Shown piece after piece: positions 38,623-46,445 of a stretch of 64,000 nucleotides of DNA. The notes under the pieces are model-generated. The model saw only the letters and a list, made by a program, of their open reading frames with translations. It made no database searches and was not told the origin of the DNA. The DNA is from a virus. Numbering within the stretch: position 1 is the first letter of the stretch; every line of letters begins with the position of its first letter. Location: positions 1 through 64,000 of the IMG/VR virus record IMGVR_UViG_3300050821_010968. One strand, written 5' to 3'. The translations under genes and the position numbers were made by a program.

Positions 38623-38813
38623 AGGACTGGCAAACCCATTGCGTCGAACTCGGCTTCGTATTGATGATGATCAGCGTTGCGGCTTTCATCGTCGATTTCG
38701 GCTGGGAGGGTCTCGTACTGCGTCATGCGCTTGGAGCGATTGCTGCTTGCTGTATGACGACGGGAGCATTGGGCGGAACATCAATCATCATTGGTCTTTA
38801 TTTTGAGGACTAA
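38619..38813 (+). CDS. small two-span membrane protein
   Basis: A 64-residue protein with spans at about residues 9-27 and 37-60. The ATG at 38619 overlaps the previous stop. Function unknown. Confidence 0.68.
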   Translation: MKDWQTHCVELGFVLMMISVAAFIVDFGWEGLVLRHALGAIAACCMTTGALGGTSIIIGLYFED

Positions 38814-38815
38814 AA

Positions 38816-39226
38816 ATGAATGATGATTATCGCATCTACATTGTCTTCCGGGCCGATCTGCCTGAGATGACGCGTGCAAAGGGTGAAGTCCAAGCTGCGC
38901 ACGCAGCGGCCTCGTTGATCTATCAGTGTGCGCAGCATTCTGCCGGTATGGATGTTTTGCACGACTATATGAACTACGAGGAGGGTGGTCTTTCCGAAAC
39001 GGGGCTCGTGCATAAAGGCCAGACCAAGATCAACATGGAAGTCGATGATCTTCCAGCGCTCAAAAAGATTTGCGAACGCGCTATCAATCGCAATGTCGAT
39101 TTCGTGATGATTCAGGATGCGGCTCACACGGTCTTCGATGCGCCTACCATTACATGCGTTGGGATTGGGCCTTGTTCTAAAACGAATGGAAATGCAATCA
39201 CACGCGGAGCGAGGATGCGGATATGA
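38816..39226 (+). CDS. peptidyl-tRNA hydrolase 2 (Pth2)-family protein
   Basis: A 136-residue protein. FRADLPEMTRAKGEVQAAHAA (residues 11-31) matches the RxDLxMxxGKxxAQxxHA catalytic region of Pth2, and GQTKINMEV, then TITCVGIGPCSK, match the later GxxKI and TxxAIGP strands. Pth2 releases tRNA from stalled peptidyl-tRNA. It is usual in archaea and eukaryotes and rarer in bacteria, whose own enzyme is the unrelated Pth1. The usual Lys of GK is kept (AKGE), with one spacing change. Phage Pth2 would recycle tRNA during fast translation (inference). Confidence 0.85.
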   Translation: MNDDYRIYIVFRADLPEMTRAKGEVQAAHAAASLIYQCAQHSAGMDVLHDYMNYEEGGLSETGLVHKGQTKINMEVDDLPALKKICERAINRNVDFVMIQDAAHTVFDAPTITCVGIGPCSKTNGNAITRGARMRI

Positions 39227-39426
39227 CGGAAAAACGCACACCGCAACAACTGCGCAAACTCTTCGAACTCTACGTCGAGCAAAGCGATGAATATGATCGG
39301 CTCGACAAGATAGAACAAGATTTGATCGTCATACTCGACGGCTTAAAAACGAAATGTCTCAATCGGCGCTCGTCCATCCGGAAAGAACTGGAAGACAACG
39401 GTATATCCGTGGTGAAAAAATCATGA
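39223..39426 (+). CDS. small helical protein
   Basis: A 67-residue, strongly helical charged protein (MTEKRTPQQLRKLFELYVEQ...), likely a coiled coil, coupled to pth2 by ATGA. Function unknown. Confidence 0.68.
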   Translation: MTEKRTPQQLRKLFELYVEQSDEYDRLDKIEQDLIVILDGLKTKCLNRRSSIRKELEDNGISVVKKS

Positions 39427-39878
39427 TTATCAAGCCACCTTCCCCTGTAAGCTATCTCCTCGAACAATCCGTCTTCCTTGCGGGCTCAATAGAAATGGGC
39501 ACGGCGGTCGATTGGCAGACTTCAACAGCAGATAAACTCGTGCAGCGTGGTTTCGCTGTTTTCAATCCACGGCGAGACGACTGGGATTCATCGTGGGAGC
39601 AATCCATCGAAAATCCCAAATTCGTCGAGCAGGTCGAATGGGAATTGAGTGCGATAGAACTCGCCGATATAATTCTCTTCTATTTCCATCCTGATACATT
39701 GAGTCCGATTTCCTTGATGGAATTGGGAATCGCACTCTCTAGACCGTTTTGCGATATTTTCGTTGTTTGTCCAGACGGTTTCTGGCGCAAGGGGAATATC
39801 GACGTTCTTTGCAAGTGGTACGGAATTCCTCAATTTCCGACAATTGATGATGCAATCGACAAGATGGCTGTGCAATGA
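39423..39878 (+). CDS. nucleoside 2-deoxyribosyltransferase-like protein
   Basis: A 151-residue protein. VFLAGSIEMGTAVDWQ, NPRRDDWDSSWEQS, QVEWEL, ADIILFYF and SPISLMELG follow the order of the Nuc_deoxyrib_tr_2 family, whose members exchange bases between deoxynucleosides or hydrolyse (deoxy)nucleotides. The MELG Glu is the expected nucleophile. It would serve nucleotide salvage or base modification in infected cells. ATGA-coupled on both sides. Confidence 0.85.
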   Translation: MIIKPPSPVSYLLEQSVFLAGSIEMGTAVDWQTSTADKLVQRGFAVFNPRRDDWDSSWEQSIENPKFVEQVEWELSAIELADIILFYFHPDTLSPISLMELGIALSRPFCDIFVVCPDGFWRKGNIDVLCKWYGIPQFPTIDDAIDKMAVQ

Positions 39879-40099
39879 GTTTAAGCGATTTGATATGCTT
39901 GGTCATGTCGATGATTGCATTCGGTTTGGGGCTGCATGTTTTCTTCGACCGTCCAGTCCGCAAGACACTTATAGCGTATGACCGCTGTCCGCATGCGATT
40001 CTTCACAGAGTTGCTTCTGATTTTTCATTTGATTCGGACCTCTACAGTTGTGGTGCCTGCGATGCCACATTCAGGTTACCGATGGTCGAGGAACTATGA
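39875..40099 (+). CDS. small membrane protein with zinc-ribbon-like tail
   Basis: A 74-residue protein: one N-terminal span (SDLICLVMSMIAFGLGLHVFF) and a C-terminal CPHAI...CGACDATF that may bind zinc. Coupled to its neighbours by ATGA overlaps. Function unknown. Confidence 0.66.
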   Translation: MSLSDLICLVMSMIAFGLGLHVFFDRPVRKTLIAYDRCPHAILHRVASDFSFDSDLYSCGACDATFRLPMVEEL

Positions 40100-40431
40100 C
40101 CTATACTTATGCGACGCTGGCGATTTCCAAGAAGGCCTATGACGAAATTCGTCTAAAGCTCAAGGAGGCTTCATATGACCGTCAGATCGATGAAACCGAG
40201 CATATCATCGACATGCACGGGATTGCCGTCACTCCCGAGTGGCTGAAAGAGGAAGAATTTATCGAATTCACGACATTTCTAGAAGCATTGCACGCTTTTT
40301 CGAAAGCTCCGACATATTTAGACATTGACGACGACACCATAATTATGGCTGATTACCCCAACCATTTTTATCTCACAGCCGGTGAGATACGGGCGCTGAA
40401 AAAGTATGCTGCGAAGGAGCTAAAGTCGTGA
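40096..40431 (+). CDS. small conserved phage-type protein
   Basis: A 111-residue protein. TYTYATLAISKKAYDEIRLKL...IDMHGIAV has the appearance of a small phage family whose members contain YxxIxxxLxxAxY and IDxHGIA. No role known. The ATG at 40096 overlaps the preceding stop. Confidence 0.7.
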   Translation: MTYTYATLAISKKAYDEIRLKLKEASYDRQIDETEHIIDMHGIAVTPEWLKEEEFIEFTTFLEALHAFSKAPTYLDIDDDTIIMADYPNHFYLTAGEIRALKKYAAKELKS

Positions 40432-41012
40432 AAATCTTGAAATATTCCGTGGTGGCCGTGGGGATGCTCCTGACAACACCTGTCTTTGCTGACGATCCTG
40501 CGCCCGCGAATAATCCGGGGACCGTCACTATCGATCTGACGAAACTCGACCAGACTTCACGTAATGCCATTCTTGATGAACTGGCATCCGAACGCGCAAA
40601 GACGGCGATGCCTGCCATCACCGTTGACAAGGCAAAGGAATGGGCGATCACCGGCAAAGGGATTGGGGACGCAATTGCGGCATCTGCCAAGGCCATGTCG
40701 GTCGGCGTCAATGATTTCATCAAGACGCCAGCCGGTACGCTGACCGTCGTGACGATCTTCCTGTACCTGTTCGGACACGCATTCTGGGCGGCGGTCGGCG
40801 GCTCTATTGTTTGGATCGTGCTCGGCTGTGTGATCTGGAGATCGTTCATGAAATTTCACGGGCAGAAGATCATAGCCGATAAGGACGGTCGCATGACAAC
40901 CATCGAATACGATTGGCATAGTCATGATGCGAAAGTCTGGTCGGCGATTGCACATGCTGCTGTCTTCATTTTCGTGAGTGTTTCTATGACGGCAATCATC
41001 TTCAGCGCATAG
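40428..41012 (+). CDS. exported membrane protein
   Basis: A 194-residue protein with a Sec signal peptide (MKILKYSVVAVGMLLTTPVFA, cleavage after Ala21), an Ala/Asp-rich periplasmic part, and later spans at about 103-138 and 172-192. GTG start overlapping the previous stop. The topology suggests an envelope protein; no family recognised. Confidence 0.75.
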   Translation: MKILKYSVVAVGMLLTTPVFADDPAPANNPGTVTIDLTKLDQTSRNAILDELASERAKTAMPAITVDKAKEWAITGKGIGDAIAASAKAMSVGVNDFIKTPAGTLTVVTIFLYLFGHAFWAAVGGSIVWIVLGCVIWRSFMKFHGQKIIADKDGRMTTIEYDWHSHDAKVWSAIAHAAVFIFVSVSMTAIIFSA

Positions 41013-41019
41013 GTCTGTC

Positions 41020-41223
41020 ATGGCGAAATTTATTGAAGTCACGCGTTCGGTCAACAACAGCGAGACGGAGAAGGTCTTCGTCAATTTCGATCACATCTTC
41101 GCTTATGTCTCGACCGATAATTGGACACGCTTGCTGGGCCTGACTCCTGACGGCAGCATTTCCAACATCATGGTCGTGCGCGAGACGGTGGCTGAAATCA
41201 GAAAGAGACTGAGAAAAGACTAA
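41020..41223 (+). CDS. small hypothetical protein
   Basis: A 67-residue, beta-rich protein (MAKFIEVTRSVNNSETEKVF...) with a basic C-terminus. Its stop shares a base with the next start (TAATG). Function unknown. Confidence 0.68.
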   Translation: MAKFIEVTRSVNNSETEKVFVNFDHIFAYVSTDNWTRLLGLTPDGSISNIMVVRETVAEIRKRLRKD

Positions 41224-41387
41224 TGAATGAGAATTCCATCCGACAACTCAGTATGCTGAGAGCGTCGATGGAAAAACATGTAGGAAATTTGTCAACCTCT
41301 ATTGCGGACCCAGACCGAATCGGTGAGATTAGACGCTGGATAGTCACTGTGGAAGAAGTAATTCGGTCATTGAAGGTGAAGAAGTGA
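41223..41387 (+). CDS. small helical protein (54 residues)
   Basis: A 54-codon frame (MNENSIRQLSMLRASMEKHVG...) of helical, charged character. It is linked to its neighbours by TAATG at the start and GTGA at the end, which supports translation. Confidence 0.65.
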   Translation: MNENSIRQLSMLRASMEKHVGNLSTSIADPDRIGEIRRWIVTVEEVIRSLKVKK

Positions 41388-42247
41388 GTTTCAACGCCCC
41401 CGAACTCCCACGTGAAGTCTACGGCGAAGCTAACATCCGCCTCGGCCAGATCGAAGCCGAACATAACGTCACGGTAGTCTTCGCCGTCGAATCCGGCAGC
41501 CGGGCATGGGGATTTCCTTCGCCGGACAGCGACAACGATGTGCGATTCTTCTTTGTGCGCCCGCTTTCCAGATATCTCGCGCTCGACGAGCCAGAGGACG
41601 TGATCGAACAGCCTATCACAGGCGTCTGGGATATCAACGGCTGGGATTTGCGTAAGGCGCTCCAACTGCTCGTCAAGGGGAATGCTACGGTCGCTGAATG
41701 GCTGTCATCGCCGCTGATCTATCGTGAGCATGGGCCGCTACCATATCGTCTGCGCGATCTCATCAAACGGTATGCGTCGCCGGAGGCGTCGGCGCGACAT
41801 TACTGGGGACTGACGAATACTTGTTATCAAAAAGAATTCGCCAATCGTCCAACCGCTGCATACATGGAAGAGTTGCGTCAGTCAGGCAACACCATCAAAG
41901 GACTGACGACCGTCAACCAGAAGAAATATCTTTACGCGATTCGCGGATCGCTTTCTATCCAGTGGATCAAGCGTTACGGCGAAGTCCCTCCGATGACACT
42001 TCCAGCGCTCATGTCGCATGACATCATGGCGCTTGAAGTGCGTGATGAGATCAATGCGCTTTTGAGGCGTAAAGCGATCACGGGTGAAATCGGGGAAGGG
42101 TCGCGTATTGCGGTCCTCGACGACTTCATCGAGGAATCTATTACGTGGGTCAAGGATAACGGTATGGACAAGCTGCCGGTCAATCCGAAATTCAAGATAG
42201 AAGCAAATCAATTGCTTCTCGATGCGATGGGAGTCGGTGGTGGCTAA
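41384..42247 (+). CDS. YcgL-type nucleotidyltransferase (COG3541)
   Basis: A 287-residue protein. AVESGSRAWGFPSPDSDNDVRFFFV (34-58) carries the polymerase-beta signature GSxxxG...DxDVR. PITGVWDINGWDLRKALQLL and NATVAEWLSSPLIY are typical of COG3541 proteins. The substrate of the family is not known; genomic links to RNA repair have been suggested for some nucleotidyltransferases of this type. GTG start in a GTGA overlap; its stop is overlapped by the first of five tandem paralogues. Confidence 0.88.
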   Translation: MSFNAPELPREVYGEANIRLGQIEAEHNVTVVFAVESGSRAWGFPSPDSDNDVRFFFVRPLSRYLALDEPEDVIEQPITGVWDINGWDLRKALQLLVKGNATVAEWLSSPLIYREHGPLPYRLRDLIKRYASPEASARHYWGLTNTCYQKEFANRPTAAYMEELRQSGNTIKGLTTVNQKKYLYAIRGSLSIQWIKRYGEVPPMTLPALMSHDIMALEVRDEINALLRRKAITGEIGEGSRIAVLDDFIEESITWVKDNGMDKLPVNPKFKIEANQLLLDAMGVGGG

Positions 42248-42536
42248 GCTCACAAAGAAGGCATTTCAGGAGTGGCTACGCGATCATCCCGACGATGAAT
42301 TCGAAGGCCGCAATGGATGTAATTGTCCCGTAGCAAAATATTTGCGGGATACGACGCGAAAAGAGTATTTCGTCGGTATCGACGAGTTTTATCTGGATGA
42401 TGTCGAAGAGCGTAAAAAGCGCCACGACCTGCCTATTTGGGCCATGCGCTTCATCGAGAAAGTCGATAAATTCCATGACATGGTAAGGAAGATTTCCGGT
42501 GAGAAATGTCTCATCCTTCTTGAGGAATGCAAATGA
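42240..42536 (+). CDS. tandem paralogue family, member 1
   Basis: A 98-residue protein: KKAFQEWLRDHPDDEFE, CNCPVAKYL, LPIWAMRFIEKVD, then CLILLEEC. It shares the family plan FxxWL...F...CPLAxFL...LPxWAxxFVxKID...CLxILE with the next four genes. The GTG at 42240 overlaps the nucleotidyltransferase stop. Function unknown. Confidence 0.75.
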   Translation: MAKLTKKAFQEWLRDHPDDEFEGRNGCNCPVAKYLRDTTRKEYFVGIDEFYLDDVEERKKRHDLPIWAMRFIEKVDKFHDMVRKISGEKCLILLEECK

Positions 42537-42826
42537 TCAAAATCAACAAAAGCAGCTTTCGTAGCTGGCTGAAGAACAATCAGAAGTTGAAATTCAGGCC
42601 CAGTAATTACTGTTACTGTCCGCTCGCCACGTTTCTTACGATTAAAAGTGGTAAAGTGTACAAGGTAGGGAAAACTATCTGTTGGACGGAAAACATGACA
42701 TTGGGAGTGCACTTGATGCCGGACGAGCTTCCTCAATGGGCGATAGACTTTGTCGAAAAGATCGATAAAAGCGAGGCTGAATACGTGACATCTACGCGCT
42801 GCTTGAAAATCCTCGAACAGGTTTAA
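42533..42826 (+). CDS. tandem paralogue family, member 2
   Basis: A 97-residue basic protein: SFRSWLKNNQKLKFR, YCYCPLATFL, LPQWAIDFVEKIDK, RCLKILEQV. ATGA overlap with member 1. Its CYCPLATFL core is closest to members 3 and 5. Confidence 0.78.
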   Translation: MIKINKSSFRSWLKNNQKLKFRPSNYCYCPLATFLTIKSGKVYKVGKTICWTENMTLGVHLMPDELPQWAIDFVEKIDKSEAEYVTSTRCLKILEQV

Positions 42827-42830
42827 GTCA

Positions 42831-43133
42831 ATGAAATACGCGAAGCTTTTAGGTCCTATCAGCAAACGTGCTTTTAAAAAATGGTTGCAAGAGCATAGCA
42901 CGCTGAAATTCCAAATTTACAATGCATGCAACTGTCCGCTGGCGCAGTTTTTGTCAGATACCCGGCAGGAGAATTATTTTGTTGGAAACCGCACTTTTTA
43001 CCCGAAACAGATGGGTGCATTCAATATACAGCCCCTTCCGAAATGGGCGCGAGATTTTGTCGAGAAAATCGACAGCAGTATAACTCCTACCTTTGGAACA
43101 CGACGCTGCTTGAATGTTTTGGAAAAGCTATGA
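42831..43133 (+). CDS. tandem paralogue family, member 3
   Basis: A 100-residue basic protein: AFKKWLQEHSTLKFQ, CNCPLAQFL, LPKWARDFVEKIDS, RCLNVLEKL. It starts 4 nt after member 2, with AGGTTTAAG upstream; this is the only pair in the array without overlap. Confidence 0.78.
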   Translation: MKYAKLLGPISKRAFKKWLQEHSTLKFQIYNACNCPLAQFLSDTRQENYFVGNRTFYPKQMGAFNIQPLPKWARDFVEKIDSSITPTFGTRRCLNVLEKL

Positions 43134-43438
43134 CGGAGCCACAAGAGCTTGCACCGATCTCCTATGACGCTTTTCGCACGTTCCTCAGTATCGACTCAGG
43201 ACGCAAATTCCCGATGCGTCAGTGCTCGAAGTGCGCCATTGCGTCTTTCCTGAAGGAAGTACATTCCATCGAATGCGCGGTCGGTAATACAGCAATCTGG
43301 ATCAAAAGCGAACTTGGCGCAGCGCTACCCGATTGGGCACAAAAATTCGTACGCGCCGTGGATACAAAGTTCTTCAGTGCGGCCCATGCGACGGGGGCAG
43401 AGTGTCTTGCAATTCTGGAGGAAATCGATGGCACGTAG
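43130..43438 (+). CDS. tandem paralogue family, member 4
   Basis: A 102-residue protein: AFRTFLSIDSGRKFP, CSKCAIASFL, LPDWAQKFVRAVD, ECLAILEEI. Most divergent member: the CPLA core is CAIA and an extra CxxC is formed. ATGA overlap with member 3. Confidence 0.75.
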   Translation: MTEPQELAPISYDAFRTFLSIDSGRKFPMRQCSKCAIASFLKEVHSIECAVGNTAIWIKSELGAALPDWAQKFVRAVDTKFFSAAHATGAECLAILEEIDGT

Positions 43439-43724
43439 ATTGACACTAAAGAAATTTAGGGAATATCTCGAAGATCGTCCGGGTCTAGAATTTGACATGA
43501 GAGGTTCTCATGCGAGGTCCTCGTGGTGCCCACTTGCGACGTTTTTAACGACTACGACTGGACAACCTCATTCCGTAGACGGATACATATATTGGGACTG
43601 GCATGCCGACAAATCAGGAAATCTGCCGCCTTGGGCAAATAAATTCATAGCAAAATTCGACGCGTTAGGGGCCGGAAAATTTACAGCCAGCAAATGTCTG
43701 AAAATTTTAAAGGAAGTCGCATGA
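43428..43724 (+). CDS. tandem paralogue family, member 5
   Basis: A 98-residue protein: KFREYLEDRPGLEFD, WCPLATFL, LPPWANKFIAKFD, KCLKILKEV. It overlaps member 4 by 11 nt, with GGAGGAAATC upstream. A longer frame from 43314 lies wholly inside member 4 and is rejected. Confidence 0.78.
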   Translation: MARRLTLKKFREYLEDRPGLEFDMRGSHARSSWCPLATFLTTTTGQPHSVDGYIYWDWHADKSGNLPPWANKFIAKFDALGAGKFTASKCLKILKEVA

Positions 43725-44059
43725 CACGCTACTTCACAAGCTTTACCAACGAATACACAAATCACGTCATCATGCATGGTGTCTCCGACGAACGCGCGAT
43801 GCACTTCGAGATCGGAGGCGACGGTATCACATATACAGTCGATATCACGCGGAGGGAAGCGGTCGAACTCAGTCGCCTCATACAATATCTGCTCGATGAT
43901 CCTGATCCAGCCGTGATGGCGGTAGGAAGCATCAGGTCTCCAGAGACCGAAGACGACGCCGTGATGATGGCACTTGTCGCGACAAACTGGCTTCGCGATC
44001 ATGCACCGCATCGGCTGACCGAAGAAGGTCAGAAACTCCTGTTTAAAACATCGGAATAG
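43721..44059 (+). CDS. hypothetical protein
   Basis: A 112-residue protein (MTRYFTSFTNEYTNHVIMHG...) with a beta-rich first half and a helical second half. ATGA overlap with member 5 of the array. Function unknown. Confidence 0.72.
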   Translation: MTRYFTSFTNEYTNHVIMHGVSDERAMHFEIGGDGITYTVDITRREAVELSRLIQYLLDDPDPAVMAVGSIRSPETEDDAVMMALVATNWLRDHAPHRLTEEGQKLLFKTSE

Positions 44060-44062
44060 AAA

Positions 44063-44416
44063 ATGAACTCTCTCCCAATCAAAGAAACTCTGCAAAAAGC
44101 TCTCGCCATTCTGGATGACGAGAGTCATTGGACAAAACGTGCAAGCGCACGCGATGCGGCAGGGAGAAGTGTAGATGTACTTTCAGGAGAAGCTGTCAGC
44201 TTCTGCCTGATTGGCGCGGTATCCAAAGCACTAGATACCTATCCCGGAGTTACGCAACTGAGCACTGAGTATCAGATATGGAATGTGCTTCTCGAAGCCG
44301 TCCGCAGTAAATATCCTAACCACAGTGCCAGTAGTTTCAATGATAATCCCCGCACAACGCTTCAAGATGTCCACACTATCTTGAAGGTAGCTATTGCCTC
44401 TAAGGAAGCTGCATGA
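44063..44416 (+). CDS. DUF6197-like protein
   Basis: A 117-residue protein. It has an N-terminal helix with LQKALAILDDESHWTK, AVSFCLIGAVSKAL in the centre and a closing TLQDVHTILKVAI. The W...A.g...fC.iGA...A...D...l..A order resembles DUF6197 proteins of phages and actinobacteria, of unknown role. Confidence 0.72.
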   Translation: MNSLPIKETLQKALAILDDESHWTKRASARDAAGRSVDVLSGEAVSFCLIGAVSKALDTYPGVTQLSTEYQIWNVLLEAVRSKYPNHSASSFNDNPRTTLQDVHTILKVAIASKEAA

Positions 44417-44598
44417 ATCGCGAACTCGAAATCGCTGCTGCTGAACTCTGCGATGTTGCAGCCGGATCGGTCGAATATAGCGACTGGCCTGAACTTCAAG
44501 ATGCCATTGAAAGAGTCCGAAAAGCTCTTCCTCCTATGGAGATTGACTCACAGGCACATCAGCAGGTTTGCGCATCGGAAGATCATCAATCGAGTTGA
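44413..44598 (+). CDS. small acidic protein at a convergent end
   Basis: A 61-residue acidic helical protein (MNRELEIAAAELCDVAAGSV...). ATGA overlap with the gene before. Its last 65 nt are antisense to the end of the cell wall hydrolase gene. Confidence 0.62.
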   Translation: MNRELEIAAAELCDVAAGSVEYSDWPELQDAIERVRKALPPMEIDSQAHQQVCASEDHQSS

Positions 44599-45316
44599 TC
44601 ACCGATTTATCCTTCTTCACTTTGCGATGCTTGTGTCCGAGACCATGCGTTAGCCCGGGATCGGCACGATAGAATAGATGTGCCCCGATCTTGATGGTTT
44701 GCTTCAGCCGCGACCAATCGGGATGGACATAATCTGCGTGATAATACGTTGCACCACCGGTAAGGTCAGGCATCGCACGCTGATATAGAAACAGATTGTA
44801 AGCCACCTCATTTGCCATCCTCCATCGCACGTTATCCGTGACACGCTTCTGCTTGCCGTCGCAGTACCAAGAGAATTGGCAATGGTTGTGTTCGACCGTG
44901 CGTTCGCCGGTCTTGGGATCGATCACGATCTTTCCCTGATAGATCACTTGGCAGATGCCGTCCGGAAACAAGCCGGAGTGCATGCGGTTGTAGACGACAT
45001 CGCCGACCGCTTTCATGCCTGCTTCACCCTGAGTCGCTGCTTCCCAATACATATTCCGCGCTAGACAATCGATCTGGCGAAAATCTTCCTTTGTCAGACG
45101 AAGTGAAGGATCGAGAATTTGCCGTGACGGATCGGTATGAATCACAAGCGTATGTTCTTTCCAGTCGGTGATCTGCGTCGGCGCACCACTCATCATGAAG
45201 ATGATGGCACCGAGCATTCCCATACTGAGAAGCCAGTTGAGCAAAGAAAAGAAACGGCCTGTGTTGCGTTTGACACGTGCAATACGGCCCGGTGCTGCTG
45301 ATACGCTTGCGTTCAT
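44534..45316 (-). CDS. SleB-family cell wall hydrolase, membrane-anchored endolysin
   Basis: A 260-residue protein. Residues 25-45 form one membrane span or signal-anchor. The hydrolase domain shows DCLARNMYWEAATQGEAGMKAVGDVVYNRM, with the catalytic Glu in YWEA, GICQVIYQ and CQFSWYCDG, all typical of SleB hydrolases that cut peptidoglycan. Alphaproteobacterial phages often use this family for lysis. The basic C-terminal tail (GHKHRKVKKDK) may aid binding. TAGGAG precedes the ATG. The upstream small membrane genes make it the last gene of a lysis-like cassette. Confidence 0.9.
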   Translation of the reverse strand: MNASVSAAPGRIARVKRNTGRFFSLLNWLLSMGMLGAIIFMMSGAPTQITDWKEHTLVIHTDPSRQILDPSLRLTKEDFRQIDCLARNMYWEAATQGEAGMKAVGDVVYNRMHSGLFPDGICQVIYQGKIVIDPKTGERTVEHNHCQFSWYCDGKQKRVTDNVRWRMANEVAYNLFLYQRAMPDLTGGATYYHADYVHPDWSRLKQTIKIGAHLFYRADPGLTHGLGHKHRKVKKDKSVINSIDDLPMRKPADVPVSQSP

Positions 45317-45353
45317 GGCGATCTCCTATTTAAGCTACGTTATAATGGGGTTA

Positions 45354-45545
45354 TTACTGGCGGCTTTTTCTCCAGTGACGCCATTCCTCGATCTCGGAGC
45401 GCCATATGATAAATTCGTCAACGTCACCCTCCAGTTTGTCGTACGCTTTCTTCAGCGCACGATTTACGCGTCTGATGTGATGGGTATAGATCGCGAGCGC
45501 GATCCATCCCACGAAGACGAGAATAACGATGATACCTTGGTTCAT
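45354..45545 (-). CDS. small membrane protein, spanin-like shape
   Basis: A 63-residue protein with one N-terminal span (GIIVILVFVGWIALAIYTHH) and a charged helical tail (NRALKKAYDKLEGDVDEFIIW), the plan of an inner-membrane spanin. The ATG at 45545 overlaps the previous stop by 4 nt. Role inferred only from shape and position beside the hydrolase. Confidence 0.65.
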   Translation of the reverse strand: MNQGIIVILVFVGWIALAIYTHHIRRVNRALKKAYDKLEGDVDEFIIWRSEIEEWRHWRKSRQ

Positions 45546-45703
45546 ATGAACACCCATATGCAGAAACTGAAGAAGACGAACACCCATAAGAAGGTCTTCA
45601 CGCCATCTTCAATATATTGACGCCAATCGATTGCCGTCGAGAATTTCCATCGCTTCAGCAATTGGCGCGTGGACGATAGATTGGATTTTGTTAAATTTGT
45701 CAT
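45542..45703 (-). CDS. small membrane protein of the lysis cassette (53 residues)
   Basis: A 53-residue protein: a basic helical first half, then a C-terminal span (GVKTFLWVFVFFSFCIWVFI). ATGA overlaps join it to both neighbours. A holin- or antiholin-like role is plausible from position. Confidence 0.62.
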   Translation of the reverse strand: MTNLTKSNLSSTRQLLKRWKFSTAIDWRQYIEDGVKTFLWVFVFFSFCIWVFI

Positions 45704-45924
45704 AATGGCACCGAAAATTTTTCCGTCTTGTAACCGACAGGTGCGATTTCGGTGCGCACACAGTTTTGAAACCAGAGTTTCTGACCGACGCCGAAGTAGA
45801 TGATCGTATCGCGCGGAAGGCTGCACATATACGTGGCGTCACGCGGAGTCATTTCGAATGCGACCTTATCGCAATCCTTGTTTGCGTTTAGGGCGCAAGC
45901 GAGAGCAAGTGCATAAATCATCAT
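45700..45924 (-). CDS. small exported Cys-containing protein
   Basis: A 74-residue protein with a short hydrophobic start (MMIYALALACALNA) that reads as a signal peptide; the mature part has three Cys (CDKVAFE, YMCSL, FQNC). GGGAG lies 6 nt before the ATG at 45924. It could be an outer spanin or another periplasmic part of the cassette. Confidence 0.62.
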   Translation of the reverse strand: MMIYALALACALNANKDCDKVAFEMTPRDATYMCSLPRDTIIYFGVGQKLWFQNCVRTEIAPVGYKTEKFSVPL

Positions 45925-45935
45925 GGGCATCTCCC

Positions 45936-46016
45936 TCAAAGGTTGAGAAACATTATAAAAAGCATATAACCTGCGCCGAGGGTGCCAAGAACGAGAAACG
46001 ATAGCGATTTGGTCAT
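45936..46016 (-). CDS. 26-residue membrane peptide, first gene of the lysis-like cassette
   Basis: MTKSLSFLVLGTLGAGYMLF... ending MFLNL: a single hydrophobic helix. A strong GAGGGAGG stands before the ATG, and the stop lies 11 nt before the next start. Such peptides act as holins or pinholins in some phages, so this is a holin candidate. Confidence 0.6.
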   Translation of the reverse strand: MTKSLSFLVLGTLGAGYMLFIMFLNL

Positions 46017-46107
46017 TTGGCCCTCCCTCGGTTCAGATCGGCTCGACGAAAAGCACTCTACGGGTTAACTATTAAAATGATCTTAAAATTCGAATCTTTT
46101 TCTCCCC

Positions 46108-46141
46108 GGGCGCTAACCATACCCCTTGCACGGGGCGCTAA
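46108..46141 (+). repeat. direct repeat GGGCGCTAA x2 in the divergent control region
   Basis: GGGCGCTAA occurs at 46108-46116 and again at 46133-46141, 25 nt apart, on either side of the class I -35 box. The region 46017-46163 separates the leftward lysis-like genes from the rightward operon. The repeat could bind a regulator that acts on both directions. I could not identify a convincing leftward promoter; a GANTC site (GAATC) lies at 46092. Confidence 0.5.
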
Positions 46142-46174
46142 ATGTCGGTAACTTCGACAGGAAATGAGGGATTC
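46126..46174 (+). promoter_or_regulatory. class I promoter, near-leaderless
   Basis: -35 TTGCAC (46126-46131), 17 nt, -10 TAACTT (46149-46154) inside the palindrome TGTCG-N7-CGACA (46143-46159). Transcription should begin near 46161, 3 nt before the ATG. GATTC is at 46170-46174, within the first codons. Confidence 0.78.
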
Positions 46175-46445
46175 GGTCGCCGAAGAAGAATTTTACGCCG
46201 ATCTAGGGGAGATGCTCGGAACTGGGCACGACTATGTGGTAACGCCGGGACGCTGGAAGAAGCGCTGGGGACCACGGACGCCCGGTAACGGACGATTTTC
46301 CGGACACGGGATAGTCAGGTGTTTCGGGGAAACGGTCCATGTGGCGCTCTATAAGCCTCACATCCACGGGATTTACGGCTCCAAGGATGAGGCTTTACGG
46401 ATGGTTCAAGGGGCGTTGGTAAGGGATTGGTTGAATGGTGAATAA
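46164..46445 (+). CDS. hypothetical protein
   Basis: A 93-residue protein (MRDSVAEEEFYADLGEMLGT...) with a basic centre (PGRWKKRWGPRTPG). It begins almost at the start of transcription. It precedes two winged-helix proteins. Function unknown. Confidence 0.7.
   Translation: MRDSVAEEEFYADLGEMLGTGHDYVVTPGRWKKRWGPRTPGNGRFSGHGIVRCFGETVHVALYKPHIHGIYGSKDEALRMVQGALVRDWLNGE

Noticed and set aside
46108-46141. GGGCGCTAA direct repeats as a replication origin
   Set aside because: Only two copies, no AT-rich stretch with further repeats and no replication gene nearby; a regulator site is simpler.
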